DNA from: Thiobacillus sp.
GTDB lineage: Bacteria; Pseudomonadota; Gammaproteobacteria; Burkholderiales; Thiobacillaceae
Length of the DNA stretch: 32,745 nucleotides
Reading direction: 5' to 3'
NCBI GenBank assembly: GCA_024709685.1
Contig: JANJWF010000188.1
Span: forward strand, 1-32,745
Shown here: piece after piece, positions 21,901-27,658 of the stretch
How positions within the stretch are numbered: position 1 is the first letter of the stretch
How the letters are laid out: each line of letters opens with the position of its first letter
Notes under the pieces: generated by a model
Seen by the model: the letters and a program-made list of their open reading frames with translations, nothing else
Databases searched by the model: none
What the model was told of the DNA's origin: nothing
Translations under genes and position numbers: made by a program

Positions 21901-24704
21901 ACCTCGTCAAGCAGGTGCTGCAGGCCCACGCCTATTGGCGCATGAAAGGCCTGGCCGCGGACCTGGTGATCGTGAACGAGGATTTTTCGGGCTACCGGGC
22001 AGTCCTGCACGACCAGATCATGGGGCTGATCAACGCGGGGGCCGAAGCACACGCGATCGACAAGCCTGGCGGAGTGTTCGTGCGGCGTGCCGAAGAGCTT
22101 TCCGAGGATGAACGGGTACTGCTGCAGACGGTCTCCCGCATCGTCTTCAGCGATACCGCCGAGACCCTGATCGAGCCGCTGGAACGCCGCGTGTCCGAGG
22201 AGCGTGTGTCGGACCGTCTGGAGCCCGTGCAGGGCGCGGTCACCGAATCTGTTTATCCGCTGGCGGCGCGCGAGCGCATTTTCAGCAACGGCCTGGGCGG
22301 CTTCACGCCCGACGGGCGCGAATACGTCATCACGCTCGAACCCGGTCGAAGCACGCCGGCGCCGTGGGTCAACGTCATCGCCAGCCCCCACATCGGCACG
22401 GTCGTCAGCGAGAGCGGCAGCGCGTATACCTGGGTGGAAAACGCGCACGAGTTCCGGCTGACCCCGTGGCACAACGACCCGCTGTCCGACAGCAGCGGCG
22501 AAGCGTTCTACATCCGCGACGAGCAAACGGGCGCATTCTGGTCGCCGACGCCGTTGCCCGCCCGCGGCCGCTCCGGCTACGTATGCCGGCACGGATTCGG
22601 CTACAGCGTGTTCGAGCACTACGAAGCCGGCATCGCCTCGGAAGTGTCTACCTACGTCGCCATGGACGCGCCGGTGAAGTTCGTCGTGGTCAAGCTGCGC
22701 AACCGGTCGAAGCGCGCACGCAGCGTATCGCTGACCGGGTATTGGGAACTGGTGCTCGGCGAGTGGCGCCATACCAATCTGATGCACATCGTCACTGAAA
22801 CGGATCCTCACAGCGGGGCGCTGTTTGCCCGCAATGCCTATGGTCGCGAATGCGCCAACCGTGTGGTCTTTGCGCAGGTCAGCGGGCGCGAGCGCTCGGT
22901 GAGCGGAAACCGTACCGAATTCATTGGCCGCAACGGCTCGTTGGCCAGTCCGGCAGCGATGCGCCGCAAGCGCTTGTCGGGCAGGACCGGTGCCGGCCTC
23001 GATCCGTGTGCTGCAATTCAGACCCGGATCGAACTGGCCGAAGGGCAGGAGCGCGAGACCGTGTTCATCTTCGGCGCGGCCAGCAACAGTGGAGAGGCAC
23101 AGCAACTCATCCAGCGATTCGGCGGACCGGCGGGTGCACGGCAGGCCCTGGAAGCGGTGTGGGAACACTGGAACCACACCCTGGGTGCGGTGCATGTGGA
23201 GACGCCGGATCCCGCGCTGGACGTGCTGGCCAACGGCTGGCTGGTGTACCAGGCGCTGTCCTGCAGGCTTTGGGGACGCAGTGGTTATTATCAGTCCGGC
23301 GGCGCCTACGGTTTCCGCGATCAACTGCAGGACACCATGGCGCTGCTCCATGCGACTCCGTGGCTCGCTCGCGAGCAGTTGATCCGTTGCGCCGAGCGCC
23401 AGTTCCGTCAGGGGGACGTGCAGCACTGGTGGCATCCGCCGCACGGCCAGGGCGTGCGCACCCATTTCTCGGACGACTATCTGTGGCTGCCGTATGCGAC
23501 CTGTCATTATGTGCGGGCGACCGGCGATACCGGCGTGCTCGACGAGTCCGTCCATTTCCTGGAGGGACGCGAGCTGAATCCGGAAGAGGAAGCCTACTAC
23601 GACCAGCCGCAACGTTCGCCCGAGGCGGCCAGTCTCTATGAGCACTGCGTGCGCGCCGTCAAGCACGGCCTGCGTTTCGGCGTACACCAATTGCCGCTGA
23701 TGGGAAGCGGCGACTGGAACGACGGCATGAACCTCGTCGGCAAGGACGGCAAGGGCGAAAGCGTGTGGCTGGCGTGGTTCCTGCTCGAAAACCTCGAACT
23801 GTTTGCCGGCGTGGCGCGGGACCGGGGCGACACGGATTTTGCCGACGCGTGCAGCAGCCAGGCGGCGCTGCTGCGCAGCAACATCGAGGCCGAGGCCTGG
23901 GACGGTGCCTGGTACCGGCGCGCCTATTTCGACGATGGCACCCCGCTGGGCTCGTCCACCAACGACGAATGCCAGATCGATTCGATCAGCCAGAGCTGGG
24001 CGGTCATTTCCGGCGGCGGCGATCCAGCGCGCGCCCGCCAGGCGATGGCGGCGGTGGACCAGCGCCTGGTGCGGCGCGATGCGAAGCTGATCCAGCTGTT
24101 CGACCCGCCCTTCGACAAATCAGACCTGGAACCCGGCTACATCAAGGGCTACGTTCCCGGCGTTCGCGAGAACGGCGGCCAATATACCCATGCTGCAATC
24201 TGGACCACGATGGCATTTGCCATGATGGGGGACACCGAACACGCCTGGGAATTGTTCGCCATGCTCAATCCCGTCAATCACGGCAGCACGCCCGCGGCCA
24301 TCGAGCGCTACAAGGTCGAACCCTATGTCATGTGTGCGGATGTTTACTGGGCGTCGCCGCACACCGGCCGCGGCGGCTGGACCTGGTACACCGGGGCGGC
24401 GGGCTGGATGTACCGGATGGCCGTGGAAACCCTTCTCGGCCTGCAACTGGAAGTGGACCGTCTGCGCATGGCGCCCTGTATTCCGGCTCATTGGGATTCC
24501 TGCAAAATTCACTACCGCTATCGCGAGACAGTCCACCACATCACCGTCCGCCGCGTGGGCGAACAAACGGGACGGAAGATCCGCGTGACGATCGATGGCA
24601 AGGCAGTAGAGGGGGCGACCATCGACCCGGCAGGACGGCCGCAGGGCATCATTCCCCTTATGGATGACCGCAAGGAGCACCACGTCGAGGTGACGTTGAG
24701 TTAA
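15984..24704 (+). CDS. ndvB: Cyclic beta-1,2-glucan synthase (NdvB/ChvB type, GT84-GH94)
   Basis: This 2906-residue inner-membrane protein matches the size and order of rhizobial NdvB/ChvB, which builds a protein-linked beta-1,2-glucan from UDP-glucose and cyclises it. Visible parts: a long N-terminal helical region; two membrane helices near 426-487; a GT84 catalytic domain from about 500, with TLDTDTQLP near 643, SHDLLESGYARS near 756 and RRHRWIRGDWQLAGW near 790; further membrane helices between 846 and 1014; a glycoamylase-like domain near 1390-1555 (ISWSGSMFEYLMP to FMAHHQGMSLLSF); and two GH94-type sandwich segments starting near 1608 and 2100. The C-terminal GH94 phosphorylase-like domain has MGSGDWNDGMNLVG near 2573 and is the part that sets ring size in Brucella Cgs. 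The start is GTG with no strong ribosome-binding site; no in-frame ATG or GTG lies between it and the upstream stop. No ndvA/chvA exporter lies nearby. Confidence 0.93.
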   Translation: MLTTASSSKEKVIVIKEFGLSGRARTALRHDRDTELLRSELFSIEQLKRHAVTLAREHRIDPRPGPDRLLPRLTDNARVLLAAYDLVTAAATQGQRIVPAEAWLLDNFYLIEQQITLARRHLPRGYSRQLPRLADGPSAGFPRIHDLALELISHMDGHVDSDNTSQFVAAYQSVEPLKLGELWAFPIMLQLALLENLRRIGLRIAHRREERDTAITWADRMLETAESEPSQLIHLLAEFANADVPLTAPFVEEFYARLQSQGPAMAFIQTWVEQKLSDQGVTATALSEAAGRTAAANQISIANSIGSLRFIGSMDWKGFVESLSIVEQTLRKDPDGMYAGQEFSTRDRYRHVIEDVARRSSCSELAIAREAIVLAQTAAGQLGIRDRSAHVGYYLIDDGRQRLERAVGYRVPWKLRATRAGRRFRLALYVGPILLLTALATALVLSAFDAFAPDDWRYWFFAITGLIGISALTVPLVNLMVTVVLPPRALPRMDFSHGIPDDRRTMVVVPTLLGSLQEIDDLFEALEIRYLGNRDPNLFFALLTDFHDAPEQTLPDDDAMLAHARAAVHTLNATYREDRPCIFYLFHRPRLWNPVERVWMGYERKRGKLEQFNARLRGEAQTAFSEVVGDVSILDSIKYVITLDTDTQLPRDTARALIGNIAHPLNRPRYDADRGRIVAGYAILQPRASISLTSASHSRFTKLFAGESGIDPYTREVSDVYQDIFGEGSFIGKGIYDVDAFRQAVDGRFPEHLILSHDLLESGYARSALVTDVDLIEEHPASYAIEASRRHRWIRGDWQLAGWLLPSVPGPARTNGSRAKRQPNPLTSLSRWKILDNLRRSLVSPALLVLLAGGWLFGPGSAWFWTLLVAAVVFLPALLASVIDLVRKPGERDWQVHLILTGKTVGRSLAIALLNLVLLPYDTWICLDAISRSGVRMLFTQRGLMLWQLPSYSIRNGRRSLADFFREMWIAPVVATALGVALAMRGEQPVAAWLLTLPILVLWLVSPVVGWWISQPLAPPVPNLSDEQRAFLRTSARRTWRFFADFVGPQDNWLPPDNFQQNPAPLIASRTSPTNIGMALLADLAAYDFGYLCAGEFLQRAGNTMATMEKLERYRGHFYNWYDTRTLQPLYPKYVSSVDSGNLLGSLLTLQAGLAELKDQPVLSPNAFQGLQDTLRVLAEHVSALPTPDLAKKIGGLQDTLHARTRDGQPRTLAAAESALDEIHRTGGGLVAWLPADVDIDGELYYWAQAFDRQSRALRDDLAFLVPEPQHFGSIPTLAELADASAAGSGALASAGAAATRHEGAMERLAIIDDLVERCRELAMMDFEFLYDTACGLLAIGYDVSERRRDPTYYDLLASEARLASFLLIAQGQVPQTHWFSLGRLLTSHGGDLSLISWSGSMFEYLMPQLIMPSYANTLLAQTCKAAVSRQIEYGRQRAVPWGISESCYNATDINQVYQYRAFGVPGLGFKRGLGDDLVIAPYASALALTVTPQEACRNLQSLADQGFRGNYGFYEAIDYTPSRVPRGKIRAIVRSFMAHHQGMSLLSFAHVLLNQPMQRRFMSPPFIQATELLLQERVPKKGATLHPHAAEVSAAARPPAAEEGPNMRVFTDPGTLLPEVHLLSNGSYHVMATQAGGGYSRWRDLAVTRWREDVTSDNWGTFIYLRDRDSGRYWSTAHQPTLRRADHYQAIFVQGRAEYRRRDQAIEAHTEICVSPEDDVEIRRVTLTNHSPHPRHIEVTSYTEVVLAPLNADLAHRTFSNLFVQTEILPDRQAILCTRRPRTPGEQVPWMFHLLAAPGVAAGVQSYETDRARFIGRGRTAANPVALDLPGRPSALSNTEGSVLDPVVAIRRILTLAADEAVAVQIISGVADSREAALVLIEKYCDRHFVERAFEMAWLQSQEVLRHLNASEADAQVYGRLATSVIHANALRRAPPSVIARNRLRQSGLWRFGISGDLPIVKLRIGDLARIDLVKQVLQAHAYWRMKGLAADLVIVNEDFSGYRAVLHDQIMGLINAGAEAHAIDKPGGVFVRRAEELSEDERVLLQTVSRIVFSDTAETLIEPLERRVSEERVSDRLEPVQGAVTESVYPLAARERIFSNGLGGFTPDGREYVITLEPGRSTPAPWVNVIASPHIGTVVSESGSAYTWVENAHEFRLTPWHNDPLSDSSGEAFYIRDEQTGAFWSPTPLPARGRSGYVCRHGFGYSVFEHYEAGIASEVSTYVAMDAPVKFVVVKLRNRSKRARSVSLTGYWELVLGEWRHTNLMHIVTETDPHSGALFARNAYGRECANRVVFAQVSGRERSVSGNRTEFIGRNGSLASPAAMRRKRLSGRTGAGLDPCAAIQTRIELAEGQERETVFIFGAASNSGEAQQLIQRFGGPAGARQALEAVWEHWNHTLGAVHVETPDPALDVLANGWLVYQALSCRLWGRSGYYQSGGAYGFRDQLQDTMALLHATPWLAREQLIRCAERQFRQGDVQHWWHPPHGQGVRTHFSDDYLWLPYATCHYVRATGDTGVLDESVHFLEGRELNPEEEAYYDQPQRSPEAASLYEHCVRAVKHGLRFGVHQLPLMGSGDWNDGMNLVGKDGKGESVWLAWFLLENLELFAGVARDRGDTDFADACSSQAALLRSNIEAEAWDGAWYRRAYFDDGTPLGSSTNDECQIDSISQSWAVISGGGDPARARQAMAAVDQRLVRRDAKLIQLFDPPFDKSDLEPGYIKGYVPGVRENGGQYTHAAIWTTMAFAMMGDTEHAWELFAMLNPVNHGSTPAAIERYKVEPYVMCADVYWASPHTGRGGWTWYTGAAGWMYRMAVETLLGLQLEVDRLRMAPCIPAHWDSCKIHYRYRETVHHITVRRVGEQTGRKIRVTIDGKAVEGATIDPAGRPQGIIPLMDDRKEHHVEVTLS

Positions 24705-24710
24705 AGAAAT

Positions 24711-24735
24711 CCGGGTTTGCGCTAAAGGAACCCGG
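24711..24735 (+). terminator. Hairpin after the glucan synthase gene
   Basis: CCGGGTT and AACCCGG form a 7-bp perfect stem with an 11-nt loop, starting 6 bp after the TAA. No T-run follows, so it may stabilise the mRNA end or act with Rho rather than terminate on its own. Confidence 0.5.
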
Positions 24736-24890
24736 AATGGCATGGTTGCGTGATCGCGAATAAGCTGCGTTGATCAGACAGCGTTTTCGTGTGCCTCAAG
24801 TTCTTGCCCAACGCCTACCGTCGAATACTCGTAAGCGGCAAGTGGCACTTCTTGCAGTTCCCTATCTCTGAACCAAACAAAGGACAGACC

Positions 24891-25217
24891 ATGAAGATCC
24901 AACTCGCGGCAACCTGTTTCGTCATTGGTACCGTGCTGGCTCCTGTTGTGGCGCATGCCGAAGACAAGGACTCCGACCGTACGCACCCCGTGACGTTTGT
25001 CAAAGACTCGGCAATCACCGCCAAAATCAAGGCCAAGCTGCTGGCCGACGAAAGGATGGGCAGCCTGAAGGATATCAAGGTCGATACCGACAACAAGGGC
25101 ATGGTGGTGTTGAGCGGAAAAGTCAGCACCCAGGAAGAAGCGGATAAGGCCGTTTCAATCGCGCGCGAAACCGAAGGCGTGACCTCGGTCAAGAGCAATA
25201 TTCGTGTCCAAAAGTAG
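24891..25217 (+). CDS. Periplasmic BON-domain protein (OsmY-like)
   Basis: This 108-residue protein has a clear Sec signal peptide (MKIQLAATCF to VVAHA, cleavage about residue 24) followed by one BON domain. Its landmarks are VKDSAITAKIKAKLLADE, then VDTDNKGMVVLSGKVSTQEEADKAVSIA, and finally GVTSVKSNIRVQK. BON domains bind membranes or lipids, and OsmY-type proteins are periplasmic and induced by osmotic or stationary-phase stress; the single domain here is shorter than E. coli OsmY, which has two. An AAGGA site lies 6 nt before the ATG, which is preferred over the in-frame start 34 codons upstream. It is probably monocistronic, with a hairpin behind it, and faces the DUF5329 gene. Confidence 0.9.
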   Translation: MKIQLAATCFVIGTVLAPVVAHAEDKDSDRTHPVTFVKDSAITAKIKAKLLADERMGSLKDIKVDTDNKGMVVLSGKVSTQEEADKAVSIARETEGVTSVKSNIRVQK

Positions 25218-25241
25218 GACCAAATTTCTGATGGCGAGCTG

Positions 25242-25262
25242 AGCTTCCGTGCGGAGCTTTTG
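25242..25262. terminator. Hairpin between convergent genes
   Basis: AGCTTCCG-TG-CGGAGCT forms a stem with one bulged T and is followed by TTTTGCT, downstream of the BON gene. It sits just outside the stop of the convergent DUF5329 gene, so it may end both transcripts. Confidence 0.55.
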
Positions 25263-25637
25263 CTATTTAAAAGTCCTGTAACGCGCAAGTTCGTCGCGTA
25301 GCCATTGACTACTCGTCATCTCTGCGCGGCCATCACATCGCACAGCATAGGCGCGGCCGCTCAAGCTGCTTTTGGTGGCCGCCCTTTCAATGAAATCTTC
25401 GGTAGTACCGATCAGATTTCTCGCCACCAGGTAGTCGTACTTGTCGCGCAGATGCGCTTGTGCCGTTCTCGAATCGTGCCAGTTGCCGTTGCGAAAAAAG
25501 ACACATCCGGACCCCTCGACATAGCCAAGCAGAAAACTCACTTCTATTTGCACGGCAATAGGGGGCTCTGCATACGCGACAGGCGCCGGCAGGAGCCCTA
25601 GCGTCAGCACCAGGACTGGCGTCAATCGTGAGTGCAT
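25263..25637 (-). CDS. DUF5329-family secreted protein
   Basis: This 124-residue protein has a Sec signal peptide (MHSRLTPVLVLTLGLLPAPVAYA, cleavage about residue 23). Its mature part carries FLLGYVEGSGCVFFRNGNWH, then AQAHLRDKYDYLVAR and TTEDFIERAATKSSLSG, ending in SSQWLRDELARYR. This is the pattern I associate with DUF5329, a small periplasmic family of unknown function in proteobacteria. Two cysteines (in SGCVF and VRCDG) could form a disulfide. The ribosome-binding site is weak (GGA about 11 nt before the ATG). The gene is alone, convergent with the BON gene and divergent from the membrane protein at 25727. Confidence 0.8.
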   Translation of the reverse strand: MHSRLTPVLVLTLGLLPAPVAYAEPPIAVQIEVSFLLGYVEGSGCVFFRNGNWHDSRTAQAHLRDKYDYLVARNLIGTTEDFIERAATKSSLSGRAYAVRCDGRAEMTSSQWLRDELARYRTFK

Positions 25638-25726
25638 CGTTCTTTATCCACGGGAAGCAGTGACAAGATATTCACCTTGATGCGTTATCGGTCACTCATG
25701 GCTGGCTCGACGTCGTAATCGACGGG

Positions 25727-26254
25727 ATGGCAACGACCCCGTCCACAACGGCGCCCCGGCGCATTGATCCGATGGCCGTGCTGGTTGTCGGCCTCGGCGC
25801 CGGTATGATTGCCACCGTGGCACAGATTGCCCTGTGGTGGCTGGCGGGAATGTCGATCCCCGGAACGCTTTTCCGTGATGCCCGCCTGACCGCCGCCCTG
25901 GTCATGGGTATCGATGTCCTTCCTCCGCCGTCGACGCCGCGATGGGACACCCTGCTCGTTGCGACACTGATCCACTTTTTTCTGTCCGTCGTCTATGCGC
26001 TGATCGCGGCGCCCCTTTCCGGTCGTCTGCGCAACGGCCCGGCCCTGTTCGCCGGAGCGCTATACGGTCTGGCCCTCTACGTAATCAATTTGTACGGATT
26101 CACGCTGCTTTTCCCATGGTTCGCCATGACTCGCGGCTGGGTGACCCTATTCACGCACCTCGTATTCGGCGTTGCGCTGACCGTAGCGTACCGGCCGTTT
26201 GTCCGCGCATGGCAACGACGTCGTACGAGCCGAAGACCTGTTGTACGGGCTTGA
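25727..26254 (+). CDS. Conserved four-helix membrane protein, function unknown
   Basis: The 175-residue product has about four hydrophobic helices, beginning at MAVLVVGLGAGMIATVAQIAL, LLVATLIHFFLSVVYALIA, ALFAGALYGLALYVINLYGF and WVTLFTHLVFGVALTVAY. A short extramembrane stretch with GTLFRDARLTAALVMG and LPPPSTPRWD follows helix one. The C-terminus is highly basic (AWQRRRTSRRP), fitting a cytoplasmic tail. I recognise similar unnamed betaproteobacterial proteins, sometimes labelled as symporters, but at four helices it cannot be a full symporter. GACGGG just before the ATG is a poor ribosome-binding site. Its last 104 bp overlap the end of the convergent L,D-transpeptidase gene. Confidence 0.7.
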   Translation: MATTPSTTAPRRIDPMAVLVVGLGAGMIATVAQIALWWLAGMSIPGTLFRDARLTAALVMGIDVLPPPSTPRWDTLLVATLIHFFLSVVYALIAAPLSGRLRNGPALFAGALYGLALYVINLYGFTLLFPWFAMTRGWVTLFTHLVFGVALTVAYRPFVRAWQRRRTSRRPVVRA

Positions 26255-27014
26255 AGTCAGGCAGTACGTAGACGATGGCGCGGTGCATCGCCACGGCTGG
26301 ACGGACATAGGTTTCGTAAAAATCGACCGGCACGTTGATGCAGCCATACGAAATGCGGTTGTCGTCGATCGTTGGCGTGGCGAGTCGCTCCAACCGCCGC
26401 TCGCTGGGTTGGGTGGCGCGCACGCGGTGCATCGAGACGGCGGCGGCGTAGTCGACCCAAACCACGTCATCGCCGTTCGAATTGCGACCGCGTTCGGCAA
26501 CGAAGCGCCCGGCGGGGGTCGTCCGTTCCTCCGGACGCACCTCGGCAATCGGCCGCGACCCGATGCCAGGAACCGAGTCATCGCCCAGTGCCGCCCCGAG
26601 CAAAACCGGGCTTGCGCCGCGCAGGCGCGCTTCGGCATCGAAGACATATACCTTGGCATAGCGCTTGTCGACAATAATGAAATCGGCTTTTTCGTTGTCG
26701 CGCGAGTCCGCTATCCAGTCGGCCAGATGACGCGCATCCGGCGAAGGCCACTCATGGCCGAAATCCGCAGAACGGGTGTTGGGAATGACATGTGGCGCCT
26801 GAGATGAAAACGATGAAATGAATGCGGCAGGCAGAACAGGGGATCCAGCGATGGTGAGCCCAAACACGACCACGGACGCGGCCGCCCAAACGATCAACAT
26901 CCAGCGGATGGCCCCGATCCGGCGTAATGCGACGTGGCCATCATCGGCAACGCGCAATCCCAGGAAGGGGCCGCCCCGCCGCACACCCCGTTCTTCCGGA
27001 CGCCGGCGCCACAT
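26151..27014 (-). CDS. Membrane-anchored L,D-transpeptidase (YkuD domain)
   Basis: This is a 287-residue protein with a short basic cytoplasmic N-terminus, one membrane anchor (about residues 37-60, WMLIVWAAASVVVFGLTIAG) and a periplasmic YkuD domain. The domain has KADFIIVDKRYAKVYVFDA, GIGSRPIAEVRPEERTTPAG, a histidine in AVSMHRVRAT and the catalytic Cys225 in RISYGCINVP. Such enzymes form 3-3 peptidoglycan cross-links or attach proteins to peptidoglycan. I start it at ATG 27014 because the frame further upstream overlaps the small secreted-protein gene, which ends only 10 nt before; ATG 26900, right at the membrane helix, is an alternative. It is likely co-transcribed with that small gene. 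The 3' end overlaps the convergent membrane-protein gene by 104 bp. Confidence 0.85.
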   Translation of the reverse strand: MWRRRPEERGVRRGGPFLGLRVADDGHVALRRIGAIRWMLIVWAAASVVVFGLTIAGSPVLPAAFISSFSSQAPHVIPNTRSADFGHEWPSPDARHLADWIADSRDNEKADFIIVDKRYAKVYVFDAEARLRGASPVLLGAALGDDSVPGIGSRPIAEVRPEERTTPAGRFVAERGRNSNGDDVVWVDYAAAVSMHRVRATQPSERRLERLATPTIDDNRISYGCINVPVDFYETYVRPAVAMHRAIVYVLPDFKPVQQVFGSYDVVAMRGQTAGTLRSAQRRIRGA

Positions 27015-27024
27015 GGAGCGACCA

Positions 27025-27270
27025 TCAGTTGCGGTCCGCACGTGCCACACGCTCGTTGTAGCTGCTCGAGCGCGGAGTCTCCGTGGCACCGGTTGAATCC
27101 TGACTCGTGGTGCTGGTGGAATCCTGGCGGGGGGTGGCAGCATCCTGGCTTGTGGTCGCGCTGGTCCCTGGCTGCGGCTCGCTGTAGGTGGACTGCGCGT
27201 AGGCAAGACCCAGCGCGCCCGCCAGCGAAACGGCACCAACGGTCGAGATAACGATATCTGATACTTTCAT
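27025..27270 (-). CDS. 81-aa secreted Ser/Thr/Gln-rich protein, function unknown
   Basis: A strong AAGGAG site 7 nt before the ATG supports this small gene. The product has an N-terminal signal-like helix (MKVSDIVISTVGAVSLAGAL, then GLAYA with cleavage near residue 25). A low-complexity mature part follows in which TTSQDAATPRQDST and TTSQDSTGATETPR are loose repeats, and it ends SSSYNERVARADRN. Such a composition suggests a disordered periplasmic or wall-associated peptide. Its stop is 10 nt before the L,D-transpeptidase start, so the two form an operon; the small protein might be a partner or attachment substrate of that enzyme, which is only inference. No family recognised. Confidence 0.75.
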   Translation of the reverse strand: MKVSDIVISTVGAVSLAGALGLAYAQSTYSEPQPGTSATTSQDAATPRQDSTSTTSQDSTGATETPRSSSYNERVARADRN

Positions 27271-27658
27271 GATCACTCTCCTTTGAATTGTCACAATGCC
27301 GGGCGGCATGGACAGTGCTAAGCGTAAACTCGGGGCACGAGCGCTTCTGTAGGAGATGCTCAAGACTTCTGTAGGACGCGTCCGAAATGAGCGACCAAGA
27401 CTGCTGAGGAAGCGGTTTCAGTCAAAACTTGCGACGACCCAGACCGAAAACCCTGCGAACCGTTTCTGTGCAGGCGCCAGGCAACACCCCCGCCTTCATG
27501 CTTGAGTTCTGCCACCGCTGCCAACGCCTCACGCCAAACCACCGGTCGCGCGGTAAGGATGGGTTTCATCGACGGCGGGTGCACTGGCGCGACTGGACCG
27601 CTTTATCGGCTATTGCGCCCCATTGACCCGCCCCGCGCGCTTGCAACGCCAGAAACAC
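27271..27658. other. Intergenic region upstream of the small secreted-protein operon
   Basis: I see no convincing gene. A minus-strand open frame at 27360-27584 begins MHPPSMKPIL but has no ribosome-binding site or recognisable domain. The notable content is a pair of 11-bp direct repeats at 27344 and 27366, which lie 75-105 bp upstream of the small secreted-protein ATG and so are probably part of its promoter region. Confidence 0.5.
27344..27376. promoter_or_regulatory. Tandem 11-bp direct repeats, 22-bp period
   Basis: CTTCTGTAGGA occurs at 27344-27354 and again at 27366-27376, start to start 22 bp, i.e. two helical turns. On the transcribed (minus) strand this reads TCCTACAGAAG twice. Exact direct repeats on one face of the helix upstream of a gene are the usual arrangement for response-regulator dimers. 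The regulator is unknown. Confidence 0.5.

Noticed and set aside
24845-24860. Sigma-54-like string TGGCACTTCTTGCA upstream of the BON gene
   Set aside because: The GG and GC elements are two bases too close; sigma-54 promoters need strict spacing between them.
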